From positions 1,116,001 through 1,180,000 of the forward strand of contig AP025685.1 in assembly GCA_022846635.1 (NCBI GenBank): 64,000 bases of DNA, in the 5' to 3' direction. This DNA is from Salmonella enterica subsp. enterica serovar Choleraesuis (GTDB lineage: Bacteria > Pseudomonadota > Gammaproteobacteria > Enterobacterales > Enterobacteriaceae). The notes under the pieces are model-generated. The model worked only from the letters and a program-made list of their open reading frames with translations. It did no database searches and was not told the origin of the DNA. Shown here piece after piece: positions 1 to 10,865 of this stretch; within the stretch, counting starts at the first letter, position 1, and every line of letters starts with the position of its first letter. The position numbers and the translations under genes were made by a program.

Positions 1-336
1 AAACTGCATCCTGGGCTGGCTTCGCGTATCGTTGCTTTTAATGGCCGGTTTGCCACCGTGCCGCAGCAGGCAACAACGGCCACCACCATTCATATGATTA
101 ATGGTGATGAGGATAAAGTGATTGAGGGGCTGTATGCATTTCAGGCCCAGGAAGCGCTGATTGCCGCTGGCGGCGATATGACGCTGGATATGGTGGAAGG
201 GCTTGGCCATGCCATCAATGACCGTAGTATGGAGCTGGCGTTAAATCACTTGCGCTATACCGTGCCTAAACACTATTTCGATGAGGCGTTAAGCGGCGGT
301 AAGCCGGATAATGACGACCTGATTGAGATGATCTGA
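1..336 (+). CDS. ypfH: YpfH-type serine esterase, 3' end only
   Basis: The window opens inside this gene. Frame 1 is open from base 1 to the TGA at 334-336, so only the last 111 codons are present; the ATG at 58 is internal. The visible part fits the C-terminal third of a small alpha/beta-hydrolase of the carboxylesterase/phospholipase type (YpfH). The run IHMINGDED followed by a late GLGHAI motif matches the catalytic Asp and His region of that fold, while the nucleophilic Ser would lie upstream, outside the window. The neighbouring ypfN and dapE on the opposite strand reproduce the E. coli arrangement, which supports the name. The physiological substrate of this family is not established. 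Confidence 0.85.
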   Translation, partial: KLHPGLASRIVAFNGRFATVPQQATTATTIHMINGDEDKVIEGLYAFQAQEALIAAGGDMTLDMVEGLGHAINDRSMELALNHLRYTVPKHYFDEALSGGKPDNDDLIEMI

Positions 337-368
337 CAGAGCTTTGCGCTGTTTGCAGATAAGAAATA

Positions 369-400
369 AATAACGGCTTCTTGAAGAAGCCGTTATTGTT
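369..400. terminator. bidirectional terminator between ypfH and ypfN
   Basis: A near-perfect inverted repeat has arms of about 14 bases at 369-382 and 384-397, with A-rich and T-rich flanks. It lies between the convergent ends of ypfH and ypfN and can serve both. Confidence 0.75.
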
Positions 401-407
401 ACTGGAG

Positions 408-596
408 TTACTTTTTCTTTGGCCAGTCGTCTTCATCATCCCACTGGGCATTGTTGTCGCGGTGCGGCGGCAACTCAGGTTTGTTATCCAGATATTTTTT
501 CGGATCGATACGCGACAGGTCTTTAATCACGTTGATAAAGATACCAACCAAAATCACCAGTACGAAAATCCACCAGTAGTGTTTAAGCCACTCCAT
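408..596 (-). CDS. ypfN: small inner-membrane protein YpfN (UPF0370)
   Basis: This 62-residue protein has one N-terminal membrane segment (about residues 5-24, [19 protein letters not shown]). A short charged tail contains the conserved ELPPHRD motif and an acidic [10 protein letters not shown] end. Length and sequence match YpfN/UPF0370 (66 residues in E. coli). It is the last gene of a minus-strand group yffB-dapE-ypfN, 25 bases after dapE, and is probably co-transcribed with it. A bidirectional hairpin follows. No function is known for this family. Confidence 0.92.
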   Translation of the reverse strand: MEWLKHYWWIFVLVILVGIFINVIKDLSRIDPKKYLDNKPELPPHRDNNAQWDDEDDWPKKK

Positions 597-621
597 GTAC
601 TTGTCCTCTTCTGGAACCCGG

Positions 622-1749
622 TCAGGCGACCAGTTGTTCCATAATGCGTTGATACATTCGCGCCAGCATCTGTAAATCCGCAGCGTTTACGCATTCATTA
701 ATCTTGTGAATGGTGGCGTTAACCGGGCCAAGCTCCACTACCTGGGCTCCCATCTGAGCGATAAAGCGTCCGTCAGAGGTTCCGCCGGTAGTCAGCAGCT
801 GAGGCTCTATTTCATTATAGTGTTCAATAGCATTAACCACCGCCTCGACCAGTTTACCGCGCGCCGTTAAAAATGGCTGGCCGGAAAGCCACCAGTCAAT
901 GCTGTAACGCAGCTGGTGGCGGTCAAGCAGCTCTGTAACCCGCGCTTTAATCAGCTCATCGGTCAGCTCAGTACTGAAGCGGAAGTTGAACTGAATAAAC
1001 AGATCGCCAGGAATAACGTTATTGCTGCCGGTACCGGCCTGAATGTTCGCCACCTGCATACTGGTTGGCGGGAAGAATTCGTTGCCGCGATCCCACTCAA
1101 TGGCCACCAGCTCGTTGAGCATTGGGGCTGCGCGGTGAACGGGGTTATCCGCCAGATGGGGATAGGCTACGTGCCCCTGCACGCCGTGAATCGTCAGGTT
1201 GCAGGTCAGGGAGCCGCGGCGACCATTTTTGACGACATCGCCAACAACTTCAGTACTGGACGGTTCACCTACCAGGCAGTAGTCCAGACGCTCGCGGCGT
1301 GCCATTAACTCTTCAACTACGCGCACCGTGCCGTTTTTAGCACTGGCTTCTTCATCAGAGGTGATTAAAAACGCCAGACGCCCTTTGTGATCCGGGTTTT
1401 GGGCGACGAAGCGCTCTGCGGCAACCACCATCGCGGCCAGTGACCCTTTCATATCCGCAGCGCCGCGGCCAAAAAGCATTCCGTCGCGAATGGTTGGTTC
1501 AAACGGCGGGTTTATCCAACGCTCGACGTCACCGGCCGGAACCACATCGGTATGACCGGCGAAGGCCAGGGTTTCGCCGTTTCCGCGCCAGGCCCAGAAG
1601 TTTTGGGTATCGTCAAAATCCATCCGCTCAATAGTGAAGCCAATGGCGCGCAGCCGCTCGATAAGAAGTTCCTGGCAGCCTGCATCATCAGGGCTGAGAG
1701 ATGGACGACGAATAAGTTGTTGAGTCAGCTCGATAACCGGACAAGACAT
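622..1749 (-). CDS. dapE: succinyl-diaminopimelate desuccinylase DapE
   Basis: DapE removes succinate from N-succinyl-LL-2,6-diaminopimelate in the succinylase branch of lysine and meso-DAP synthesis, so it supplies both protein lysine and peptidoglycan cross-links. It acts in the cytoplasm as a di-zinc M20 peptidase-family enzyme. At 375 residues it equals the E. coli length. The metal-binding signatures are visible: AGHTDVVP near residue 65, GRGAADMKG near 95-103 and TSDEEASA near 130, with [11 protein letters not shown] and the late His in NATIHKINE. The ATG at 1749 reproduces the family start [13 protein letters not shown]. It begins 3 bases after yffB, consistent with one transcript. Confidence 0.98.
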   Translation of the reverse strand: MSCPVIELTQQLIRRPSLSPDDAGCQELLIERLRAIGFTIERMDFDDTQNFWAWRGNGETLAFAGHTDVVPAGDVERWINPPFEPTIRDGMLFGRGAADMKGSLAAMVVAAERFVAQNPDHKGRLAFLITSDEEASAKNGTVRVVEELMARRERLDYCLVGEPSSTEVVGDVVKNGRRGSLTCNLTIHGVQGHVAYPHLADNPVHRAAPMLNELVAIEWDRGNEFFPPTSMQVANIQAGTGSNNVIPGDLFIQFNFRFSTELTDELIKARVTELLDRHQLRYSIDWWLSGQPFLTARGKLVEAVVNAIEHYNEIEPQLLTTGGTSDGRFIAQMGAQVVELGPVNATIHKINECVNAADLQMLARMYQRIMEQLVA

Positions 1750-1752
1750 ACC

Positions 1753-2118
1753 TTAAACCTCACTAAAAAAGCGCTGATAACTGTTCTCATCAAAACCCAG
1801 CAGCATAGGCTTACCGGGAGCGTGGAGCAATGGTCGTTTTATCATCGCCGGGTATTCCAGCAACAGTTCTGCTGCATGGGCGCGGTCGGTGATAGTCTGC
1901 TGACGCTCAGAAGGAAGCTGACGCCATGTGGTTCCGCGCTTATTGAGCAGCGCTTCCCAACCCAGCTCATCAATGAAGCTTGCGAGTAATTCCGGAGTCA
2001 GTCCCTGTACCCGATAATCATGAAACTGGTATTCGATGCCTTGTTGCTCCAGAGCGCGGCGGGCTTTTTTGATGGTATCGCAATTTTTAATGCCGTAGAG
2101 AGTAACCACAGTTTGCAT
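1753..2118 (-). CDS. yffB: ArsC/Spx-family protein YffB
   Basis: This 121-residue thioredoxin-fold protein belongs to the ArsC/Spx superfamily. It has a single redox Cys in the N-terminal motif [12 protein letters not shown] (residues 8-19), followed by a typical YQFHDYR strand and the KRGTTWRQL segment. It corresponds to YffB (about 118 residues), sometimes described as a glutathione-dependent thiol reductase-like protein. True arsenate reduction is unproven and there is no ars operon nearby. It is the first gene of the minus-strand yffB-dapE-ypfN group, 3 bases upstream of dapE, so its promoter should lie in 2119-2460. Confidence 0.93.
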   Translation of the reverse strand: MQTVVTLYGIKNCDTIKKARRALEQQGIEYQFHDYRVQGLTPELLASFIDELGWEALLNKRGTTWRQLPSERQQTITDRAHAAELLLEYPAMIKRPLLHAPGKPMLLGFDENSYQRFFSEV

Positions 2119-2466
2119 CCTTTACTGTTACAGAGAACCATAGCGAGCGATATTTGCTCAGGCTGTGCATAAATATACAGAAATTCTTAGTCGATGTAGC
2201 TACGAATAATCTCCCAACCGGAAGCGATGAATAAATGGTCAGTTATTTTGCGGGCATTATTCATAGCATTTAATCATTTCGGAATTATGCCTGGTGCAGT
2301 TGTATAAAATATGTGCGTCAATTAATGCGCAGAGTGTGTGAAAGTGAAAATACCGTTGGGATTAGTGCGCTCGATCACATCTTGAGACCAGCCGGGATAC
2401 CATAGTTAATTCATGAAGCTGCTGACTCAAGACGGATAGGTTATCAGTGCGATTGGTGAAATTAGC
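2119..2466. other. intergenic region between yffB and the ypfM promoter
   Basis: AT-rich sequence of about 350 bases. It should hold the yffB promoter on the minus strand. I see no convincing additional ORF, tRNA or strong hairpin. Confidence 0.5.
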
Positions 2467-2495
2467 TTCACTGGCACGACCTGTTACCGTATAAT
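2467..2495 (+). promoter_or_regulatory. predicted sigma70 promoter of ypfM
   Basis: A TTCACT -35 element (2467-2472) and a perfect TATAAT -10 element (2490-2495) are separated by 17 bases. The predicted start near 2502 gives a transcript of about 180 nt ending at the 2651-2680 hairpin, with ypfM as its only coding sequence. Confidence 0.65.
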
Positions 2496-2523
2496 CCGCT
2501 CATAACAACGAAGAGAGGTCAGT

Positions 2524-2583
2524 ATGATTGAGCACGAATTAGGGAACTGGAAAGATTTTATTGAAGATATGCTTCGTAAATGA
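2524..2583 (+). CDS. ypfM: 19-residue small protein YpfM
   Basis: The ATG at 2524 opens a 19-codon frame ending at TGA 2581-2583. The peptide MIEHELGNWKDFIEDMLRK differs from my recollection of E. coli YpfM (MIERELGNWKDFIEVMLRK) at only two positions. A GAGAGG ribosome-binding site lies 7-13 bases upstream (AAGAGAGGTCAGT then ATG). Position, between yffB and acrD, matches E. coli. The peptide would form an amphipathic helix with no membrane segment. Function is unknown, and it is too short for most gene callers. Confidence 0.9.
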   Translation: MIEHELGNWKDFIEDMLRK

Positions 2584-2650
2584 TCAATTCAGATTAACAA
2601 CTAAGATCGTAATGTAATTTCGAAGGTTGAAAAGCATTGTGAATGAGATA

Positions 2651-2680
2651 AAAAAAGGCGGCTTAAAAGCCGCCTTTTTT
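2651..2680. terminator. bidirectional terminator between ypfM and acrD
   Basis: A symmetric hairpin (AAAAAAGGCGGCTT paired with AAGCCGCCTTTTTT) ends in T on both strands and is placed between the convergent ends of ypfM and acrD. Confidence 0.9.
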
Positions 2681-2690
2681 ATACCTGAAA

Positions 2691-5600
2691 TTAATCTTTT
2701 GGCCGTGGTTTATAAGGGAATCGCCATCTCACTAATGAGAAGAAAATAGGCACAAATACTACAGCCAGAACGGTGGCTGAAACCATCCCGCCGATAACCC
2801 CGGTACCAACCGCATGCTGGCTACCTGAACCGGCACCATTACTGGTAGCCATTGGCAGAACCCCGAATACAAAGGCCAGAGAGGTCATCAGAATGGGCCG
2901 CAGGCGCTGGCGACATGCTTCCAGCGTCGCGGATATCACGTCTTTACCTGCCGCATTCAGGTCGTTTGCAAACTCGACAATCAAAATGGCATTTTTCGCC
3001 GACAGACCGATAACCGTTAACAAGCCAACCTGGAAGTAAACGTCATTTTCCAGCCCGCGCATCCAGGTTGCGAGCAAAGCGCCGATAACCCCAAGCGGCA
3101 CCACCAACATCACCGAGAATGGAATTGACCAGCTCTCATAGAGCGCCGCCAGACACAAGAAGACCACGAGCAGTGACAGGGCATAAAGCGCCGGTGCCTG
3201 AGCGCCGGAAAGACGCTCCTGGTAAGACATCCCCGTCCATTCCAGACCAAAACTACCGGGAAGCTGGTGGACCAGGTCTTCCATAATATCCATGGCGGTA
3301 CCGGTACTGACTCCTGATGCCGTTTCACCGATAATTTCCAACGCCGCATAACCGTTATAGCGTTCCAGGCGCGGTGAACCGGTTTCCCAGCGCGATGTGG
3401 CAAAGGCCGAGAATGGAACCATGGTGCCGCTGTTGTTTCGCACGTACCACTGGTTAATATCCTCAGGCAGCATGCGATATTTCGCGGCGGCCTGAACATA
3501 CACTTTCTTAACGCGCCCCCGGTCCATAAAATCATTAACGTAGTCCGAACCCCACGCGGTTTGCAGCGTATCGTTGATATCATCTACCGTGACGCCCAGC
3601 GCCTGAGCTTTATGCTGATCGATATCTATCTGCAACTGCGGGCTGTCATCCAGACCATTGTGGCGAACGCGCGCCAGCCGCGGATCTTTTGCCGCCATAT
3701 CCAAAAGCTTATCACGGGCCGTCATCAGCGCGGCGTGTCCGGCACCCGCGTGATCCTGAAGCTCCATATCAAAACCGGCGGCATTGCCCAGGCCGCTGAT
3801 AGCCGCTGGACTGCTGGCGATGACCCGCGCCTCTTTGATTTTGGAAAAGGCTTTGGTAGCCCTGTCGATAATGGCAAAGGAGGTTCCGGTTTTTGTATCC
3901 CGCTCGTCCCAGCTTTTCAGGCGCACAAACATACGAGCCACGTTCTGACCGTTCCCGCCAGGGCCTGCACCGATGGTGGCAAATACCGATCGCACGTTAT
4001 CTTTTTCCTGAGTCAGGAAGTATTTCTCAATTTGCTCAACCACTTTGAGCGTCTGATTCTGAGTCGATCCTGCTGGAAGCTGAACTGAGGTCGTAAATAC
4101 CCCACGGTCTTCCTGGGGCAGGAACGATGTCGGCAGGTTCATAAACAGTGCCACCATGCCGCCCAAAAGCACGACGTAAAGCACCAGCCAGCGCCCGGTT
4201 TTTTGCAGGATACGTGCAATGCCGTTTTCATAGCGATTGGTGAAGCGCTCAAAACCGCGGTTAAACGCCCCAAACAACCCGCGCTGGCCGTGCTGTTGCC
4301 CTTTTTTTAACGGCTTAAGCAGGGTGGAACACAGCGCCGGGGTCAGGATCATTGCCACCAGTACAGAGAGCACCATCGAGGAGACAATAGTAATTGAGAA
4401 CTGGCGATAAATAGCCCCGGTAGTGCCGCCGAAAAAGGCCATTGGCACAAACACCGCGCTCAGTACCAGGGTGATGCCAACCAGCGCTCCCTGAATTTGG
4501 CCCATCGATTTACGGGTGGCCGCCCGCGGCGAGAGACCCTCCTCGCTCATGATACGTTCTACGTTTTCCACCACCACGATGGCATCATCCACCAGCAAAC
4601 CAATTGCCAGTACCATCGCGAACATCGTCAGGGTATTGATGCTGTAACCGAAGATATACAGCACGGTAAAGGTTCCCAGCAGAACCACCGGTACGGCGAT
4701 GGTAGGGATGAGCGTGGCGCGAAAGTTTTGCAGGAACAGGTACATGACCAGGAATACCAGCAGCACCGCTTCCAGCAGCGTTTTCACCACGTCTTCGATA
4801 GAGGCCTGGACGAAAGACGTGGTTTCATAGGCAACCCGATATTCCAGACCGTGTGGGAAGAAGGGTACCAGGCTGTTAAGGCGGGTTAGCGCCAGCTTAG
4901 CGGTTTCCATCTCGTTGGCACCGGATGCCAGCTTAATACCCAACCCCGATGCCGCTTTGCCGTTGTAGCGGCTCAGGTAATCATATTTCTCAGCGCCCAG
5001 CTCTACGGTTGCCACGTCGCCCAACGTCACGTAAGAACCGTCGCTATTTACCCGCATGGTGATAGCCCGGAACTGCTCCGGCGTTTCCAGCAGTGACTGA
5101 GCATTAATGGTGGCATTCAGCGCCTGGTGGTCGACTGATGGAGTCCCTCCTAATTGACCAACGGCCACCTGTACGTTTTGAGTCTTAATCGCTGCCACCA
5201 CATCCTGGGTGGTAAGCTGATATTTCGTGAGTTGATACGGATTAAGCCAGATTCGCATGGAGTACTGGCTACCATAGGCATCTACGTCACCAACCCCTTC
5301 AACACGACTCAGAGGGTCCTGAATGTTACTGGCAACATAGTCGGCGATATCCTGCTTATCCATACTGCCGTCCGTAGAAACGAAGGCCAGCATCAGAATA
5401 TTGGTATCCCCGGTTTTACGAACCGTTACCCCTTGGGTTTGCACGGCCTGCGGTAATTTACGCAGGGCCGATTGTAACTGGTTCTGTACCTGCTGTACGG
5501 CCTCATCAGGGTCGGTTCCCGCCTGGAAGGTGAGGGTGACGCTTGCCTGGCCGGTGTTACTGCTTTGGGAAGACATATACATCAGATTATCGAGACCAGT

Positions 5601-5807
5601 CATATTCTGTTCGATAACCTGGGTAACGGTATTTTCCAGGGTTTGGGCCGAAGCGCCGGGATAGTTGGCGGTAATGCGCACATTAGGAGGAGCCAGTTCC
5701 GGATACTGCTCCACCGGCAGAGAAAGTATTGCCAGTGTGCCAGTCAGGCAGAGCAAGATGGCGATTACCCATGCAAAAATCGGGCGATCGATAAAGAAAC
5801 GCGCCAT
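2691..5807 (-). CDS. acrD: RND multidrug efflux transporter AcrD
   Basis: This is the inner-membrane proton-driven pump of the HAE1-RND family, 1038 residues (1037 in E. coli). AcrD normally works with AcrA and TolC to export aminoglycosides, bile acids and other amphiphiles. The sequence starts [16 protein letters not shown] and shows the two RND repeats, each with a large periplasmic loop. The transmembrane 4 proton-relay stretch [13 protein letters not shown] (about residues 400-412) includes the paired Asp, and the relay Lys lies in [14 protein letters not shown] (about 935-948). AcrD rather than AcrB is supported by the yffB-ypfM-acrD neighbourhood and residue-level similarity. There is no adaptor gene alongside, as expected for acrD. 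narQ, which neighbours it in E. coli, is missing. Confidence 0.97.
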   Translation of the reverse strand: MARFFIDRPIFAWVIAILLCLTGTLAILSLPVEQYPELAPPNVRITANYPGASAQTLENTVTQVIEQNMTGLDNLMYMSSQSSNTGQASVTLTFQAGTDPDEAVQQVQNQLQSALRKLPQAVQTQGVTVRKTGDTNILMLAFVSTDGSMDKQDIADYVASNIQDPLSRVEGVGDVDAYGSQYSMRIWLNPYQLTKYQLTTQDVVAAIKTQNVQVAVGQLGGTPSVDHQALNATINAQSLLETPEQFRAITMRVNSDGSYVTLGDVATVELGAEKYDYLSRYNGKAASGLGIKLASGANEMETAKLALTRLNSLVPFFPHGLEYRVAYETTSFVQASIEDVVKTLLEAVLLVFLVMYLFLQNFRATLIPTIAVPVVLLGTFTVLYIFGYSINTLTMFAMVLAIGLLVDDAIVVVENVERIMSEEGLSPRAATRKSMGQIQGALVGITLVLSAVFVPMAFFGGTTGAIYRQFSITIVSSMVLSVLVAMILTPALCSTLLKPLKKGQQHGQRGLFGAFNRGFERFTNRYENGIARILQKTGRWLVLYVVLLGGMVALFMNLPTSFLPQEDRGVFTTSVQLPAGSTQNQTLKVVEQIEKYFLTQEKDNVRSVFATIGAGPGGNGQNVARMFVRLKSWDERDTKTGTSFAIIDRATKAFSKIKEARVIASSPAAISGLGNAAGFDMELQDHAGAGHAALMTARDKLLDMAAKDPRLARVRHNGLDDSPQLQIDIDQHKAQALGVTVDDINDTLQTAWGSDYVNDFMDRGRVKKVYVQAAAKYRMLPEDINQWYVRNNSGTMVPFSAFATSRWETGSPRLERYNGYAALEIIGETASGVSTGTAMDIMEDLVHQLPGSFGLEWTGMSYQERLSGAQAPALYALSLLVVFLCLAALYESWSIPFSVMLVVPLGVIGALLATWMRGLENDVYFQVGLLTVIGLSAKNAILIVEFANDLNAAGKDVISATLEACRQRLRPILMTSLAFVFGVLPMATSNGAGSGSQHAVGTGVIGGMVSATVLAVVFVPIFFSLVRWRFPYKPRPKD

Positions 5808-6167
5808 GTATCAAAAACCTCATCATCAACGCTCCGCCAGACGTCAGCGCACGCGGAGTTAAACATTATTATTTTTACCGTTGCCAAATGTATCCGCCAG
5901 ACCCTCCCCAAACGTGGAGAAAATAAGGAGATAATGTAAAGACGAATTTCCGATAAGCGGTCTGATGCTCTGAAAAAGCCGGTTATTTGGTGCTTTTTTA
6001 ATTAAACCAACGGTAAATGGTGTAATAGTTTACAACATATTATTTGTTATTCCGGCTAAAAAAACGAATTTTCTTATGGCCCTGCGCGGCTGTATATATA
6101 GCGTTCGACATTCTTTACTTTGCCAGATACGATGGCTGGCTCCGATTAATTTAAGGAGCAGAGCAGC
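5808..6167. other. divergent intergenic region acrD/nudK
   Basis: 360 bases separate the divergent acrD and nudK starts, so both promoters should lie here. In E. coli acrD is controlled by BaeR/CpxR. I could not identify a convincing direct-repeat box by eye. The sequence is AT-rich and contains no supported gene. Confidence 0.5.
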
Positions 6168-6740
6168 ATGCCAGCGATTCGCGTTATTAAAGATAAACTC
6201 CTCTCTGACAACTATTTCATCCTGCGAAATTTCACCTACGAAATTACTAATTCAAATAATGTGACTACGCTTCAGCGCCGTGAAGTTTACGACCGGGGTA
6301 ATGGGGCCACCGTGTTGCTCTATAACCCAAAGCGCTCAACGGTGGTGTTGACCAGACAGTTTCGGGTCGCTACCTGGGTGAATGGCAATCAGGACGGAAT
6401 GCTTATCGAGAGTTGCGCCGGGCTGTTGGATAACCACGCCCCGGAAGCCTGCGCCCGCATCGAGGCGATGGAAGAGACCGGATATCGCGTGGCCGAGCTG
6501 GAAAAGGTGTGTGAGCTATACATGTCGCCGGGCGGCGTGACGGAGCTGATTCACTTCTTTATTGCCGAATATGATGATGAACACCACACCGGGCGCGGGG
6601 GTGGCGTTGAAGATGAAGATATTGAAGTGCTGGAACTGCCATTCACCCGCGCCTTAGCGATGGTCAAAAGCGGTGAAATCCGCGACGGAAAAACGGTTAT
6701 TCTGCTCCAGCATCTGGCACTCAGCGGGCGTATGGGCTAA
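6168..6740 (+). CDS. nudK: GDP-mannose pyrophosphatase NudK (Nudix hydrolase)
   Basis: NudK hydrolyses GDP-mannose to GMP and mannose-1-phosphate. The protein has 190 residues (191 in E. coli). The Nudix box is present in its NudK-type form, a Gly followed by APEACARIEAMEETGY around residues 85-107, supplying the Mg-binding glutamates. The downstream signatures ELYMSPGGVTELIHFF and GGGVEDEDIEVLELPF are characteristic of NudK. The ATG is preceded by AAGGAGCAGAGCAGC, a good ribosome-binding site. In E. coli nudK lies next to ypfG/aegA; here it directly faces hemF, one of several signs of rearrangement. Confidence 0.96.
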   Translation: MPAIRVIKDKLLSDNYFILRNFTYEITNSNNVTTLQRREVYDRGNGATVLLYNPKRSTVVLTRQFRVATWVNGNQDGMLIESCAGLLDNHAPEACARIEAMEETGYRVAELEKVCELYMSPGGVTELIHFFIAEYDDEHHTGRGGGVEDEDIEVLELPFTRALAMVKSGEIRDGKTVILLQHLALSGRMG

Positions 6741-6754
6741 ACGATATCTCAGAA

Positions 6755-8535
<1,781 letters not shown>

Positions 8536-8789
8536 GCGCGGTAATTGCCAGTTATCTAATGCTGAAAATGTTGTTATATCGTATCAAATATGTCGAAACG
8601 ACCATTATTGGTGTTAATTGTTTTACTTTTCATTTCAATTCAGGTCGGGCGCTATTATGCCATTAAACTTTGCCAGCCGCGCCTTTAAAGAAACTGCCGC
8701 TGTTAAAAATAGCCCGGATTATCCATCTTTGCTGCAAGAACAACATACTTAGGTATAATTATTCTTTTGTGCGTAAGGTCAGGCAAATC

Positions 8790-9215
8790 ATGGAAATTCG
8801 CGTTTTTCGCCAACAAGACTTTGAAGAGGTAATAACGCTCTGGGAGCGCTGTGATTTGCTGCGTCCCTGGAATGATCCCGAGATGGATATTGAGCGTAAG
8901 CTTAATCACGATGCTTCCCTGTTTTTAGTGGCGGAAGTCGGTGGGGAAATCGTGGGTTCAGTAATGGGTGGCTATGACGGCCATCGCGGTTCGGCCTATT
9001 ATCTCGGCGTACATCCTGAATTCCGCGGCCGAGGTATTGCCAATGCGCTGCTGAACCGACTCGAGAAAAAGCTGATTGCGCGCGGTTGTCCAAAGCTTGT
9101 GGTAATGGTGCGCGAAGAGAACGATGTGGTGCAGGGGATGTATGAGCGGCTGGGTTACGAAGACCAGGATATCTGCTGTCTCGGTAAGCGCCTTATTGAA
9201 GATCAGGAGTATTAA
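8790..9215 (+). CDS. ypeA: GNAT acetyltransferase YpeA
   Basis: This 141-residue GNAT-fold N-acetyltransferase has the acetyl-CoA binding loop [20 protein letters not shown] (about residues 75-94), which carries the R-G-x-G-x-A pyrophosphate-binding motif. Length and sequence match E. coli YpeA. I chose the ATG at 8790 (MEIRVFRQ) because it reproduces the family start; an upstream in-frame ATG at 8670 would add 40 poorly conserved residues across the promoter region. It is divergent from amiA. The substrate acetylated is unknown. Confidence 0.94.
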   Translation: MEIRVFRQQDFEEVITLWERCDLLRPWNDPEMDIERKLNHDASLFLVAEVGGEIVGSVMGGYDGHRGSAYYLGVHPEFRGRGIANALLNRLEKKLIARGCPKLVVMVREENDVVQGMYERLGYEDQDICCLGKRLIEDQEY

Positions 9216-9219
9216 TATT

Positions 9220-9239
9220 CCCCGCCGTGTCTGGCGGGG
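9220..9239. terminator. GC-rich hairpin between convergent ypeA and the ygiW-like gene
   Basis: A perfect 7-bp stem (CCCCGCC / GGCGGGG) with a 6-base loop lies in the 33-base gap between two convergent genes. There is no clear T-run on either side, so termination efficiency is uncertain. Confidence 0.5.
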
Positions 9240-9248
9240 AGTGAAGTG

Positions 9249-9617
9249 TTAGCGGCGGGTGATGCGCTTAACGTCGATTTCAACCTTGTTATGGTCTTTA
9301 TCTACTTCACCTTCCAGGCGGACGGTATCTTTTGGCGTTACCGTCAGACCCTGCCATTTGTCGTTATCAATCTCAACGGTCAATGAGCCGCTGGTATCGC
9401 GAAACTCATAATGTTCATTGTCGATTTTACGGACAATCTGTCCTTCGAGAGTAATTTTGCTGTCATCAGGCAGCGTTTTCGCCTGCTGCACGGTGGTGAT
9501 GCCCTGTCCGGCAGGGGCTTCGCTACCTGGTCCAACAAAGCCGCCATTCTGTGCCAGAACCGGCGCGCTGAGAAAAGTACCTAATATGATCGCAGCAAAT
9601 GTTTTTTTCATTTCCAT
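9249..9617 (-). CDS. YgiW/YdeI-family periplasmic OB-fold protein
   Basis: The precursor has 122 residues with a Sec signal peptide (MKKTFAAIILGTFLSAPVLAQ). The mature protein belongs to the bacterial OB-fold (BOF) family of YgiW, YdeI and VisP, with the typical TTVQQAKTLPDDSKITLEG and EFRDTSGSLTVEID segments. Family members are periplasmic stress-tolerance proteins (peroxide, antimicrobial peptides, polymyxin). I place the start at the ATG at 9617 because GGAG lies 6 bases upstream; the ATG at 9611 and a far-upstream start that would extend to 9842 are less likely. E. coli ygiW sits beside qseBC, so this copy is in a different context and may be a paralogue. Confidence 0.85.
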   Translation of the reverse strand: MEMKKTFAAIILGTFLSAPVLAQNGGFVGPGSEAPAGQGITTVQQAKTLPDDSKITLEGQIVRKIDNEHYEFRDTSGSLTVEIDNDKWQGLTVTPKDTVRLEGEVDKDHNKVEIDVKRITRR

Positions 9618-9706
9618 ATATATCTCCATTAAATGTCTGCGGAATGACCAATGATATGAAAGCACTAGTATCGCTATCCAGTATATCCAGACCAGGATGA
9701 TTCGCC

Positions 9707-10141
9707 ATGTATTCACCACAACATTATGATGGGCATGGTTTATTAAAGCTGCCGATATTATTTTGGGGCGTGCTGATTTTGCAGGCTTGAAGCTGGCTGA
9801 TTTTAGCGATGGCTGCCGCTTCACGCGGGCAGGGAGACACATTATTAGGATTATTTTATCCGGAACGGAATGCCTTTTACTGTGGTCTAATCGCCGGACT
9901 GCCTGCCGTCGGCGCTTTTTTGCTCAGCGGACGGCGCCATCTTTATCCACGGATATGGCAAAGCTGGTATTGGTGGCTCATCGTGGCACAATTAGCGCTG
10001 CTTATCTGGCAGGGTTACGTCTGTATTACGGCCCCCGACGGAGTTGGGCTGTTATTGCTGGTGTTAGATGGGATAGGGCTGGTGTGGTTGTTGACCCAGC
10101 CGCGGCTGCGGGCTGCGTTTCGCCCATCGAATACCGACTGA
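9707..10141 (+). pseudogene. yfeZ: yfeZ (DUF2919 membrane protein) interrupted by in-frame TGA
   Basis: Frame 2 reads from the ATG at 9707 as MYSPQHYDGHGLLKLPILFW and continues to LILQA. It then meets TGA at 9788-9790 (codon 28). Without a frame change it resumes SWLILAMAAASRGQGD and runs to a TGA at 10139-10141. Both halves together form one 144-residue DUF2919-type membrane protein like YfeZ, directly upstream of yfeY as in E. coli. From memory, homologues carry QA-R-(T/S)W at the break, so one CGA-to-TGA transition would explain it; this is inference. An internal ATG at 9809 could yield a 110-residue remnant lacking the first membrane segment. A sequencing error is possible. Confidence 0.75.
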
Positions 10142-10193
10142 ATTATTCACGCGCCGTGACTGATGGCGTGGTTTGCTTATTAAGGAATTGACG

Positions 10194-10769
10194 ATGAAAT
10201 GCCTGAGAATGATGGCTCTGTGCCTGCCTATGGTACTCGGCGGGTGCTCCACCCTCTCTTCGGTCCACTGGTCGAAGGCCTTACCGTGGAACTGGTTTGG
10301 TTCCAGCCTCGAAATTAGCGACCAGGGGCTGGGTAATATCACCGCCGGTACGCATATGGATCAGGATACGATTAGCGATGCATTGGGCAGTAGCTACCGG
10401 GTGCGCAGCGGTATGAAAACTCACAACGGCGGCATTGTCTCTTTCTACGAAGCGCTGCGGGACGATCGCCTGTCGGTGGTTGTGGAAGGCGAGAACAGCC
10501 AGGTGAGCAAAATAACGGTGATGGATCCCGAAATTGAAACCGCAAATGGCGTTAAAATTGGCACTCAGTTCAGCGAACTGTATAGCAAAGCCTTTGGCGC
10601 ATGCAGCCGGGCAACCGGTGATGACGCCGCGCTGGTGGCATGTAAAGCCCCCGGCAGCCAGCATCTGATTTATCTGTTCAGCGGTATGTGGCATGGGCCA
10701 GATGGCTTGATTCCATCTGATGATGCGTTAAAAAACTGGAAACTTAATAAAATTATCTGGCAACGCTAA
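10194..10769 (+). CDS. yfeY: lipoprotein YfeY
   Basis: The 191-residue precursor has a lipoprotein signal peptide ending in the lipobox VLGGC (Cys at about residue 17), so it should be lipidated and membrane-anchored. Length and sequence match E. coli YfeY, an RpoE-regulated lipoprotein of unknown function (DUF1131). The ATG at 10194 is preceded by TAAGGAATTGACG; an upstream ATG at 10173 lacks a comparable ribosome-binding site and would put charged residues before the signal. It lies between yfeZ and yfeX as in E. coli. Confidence 0.94.
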   Translation: MKCLRMMALCLPMVLGGCSTLSSVHWSKALPWNWFGSSLEISDQGLGNITAGTHMDQDTISDALGSSYRVRSGMKTHNGGIVSFYEALRDDRLSVVVEGENSQVSKITVMDPEIETANGVKIGTQFSELYSKAFGACSRATGDDAALVACKAPGSQHLIYLFSGMWHGPDGLIPSDDALKNWKLNKIIWQR

Positions 10770-10784
10770 GTTAGGTAATTGTTG

Positions 10785-10802
10785 CGCCGCCGCAAGGCGG
10801 CG
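10785..10802 (+). terminator. hairpin downstream of yfeY
   Basis: A perfect 7-bp GC stem (CGCCGCC / GGCGGCG) is closed by a GCAA tetraloop and followed by TATTTGTAT. It is a plausible terminator with an imperfect T-run. Confidence 0.6.
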
Positions 10803-10865
10803 TATTTGTATCTGGCTACAATAGGCCGTTTTTAGCGATTAACCTGAAGTTTTTTTGGAGGAGTA

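Noticed and set aside
9763..10191. 142-codon plus-strand frame overlapping yfeZ
   Set aside because: It is a +1-frame shadow with no family features; frame 2 carries the recognisable DUF2919 sequence.
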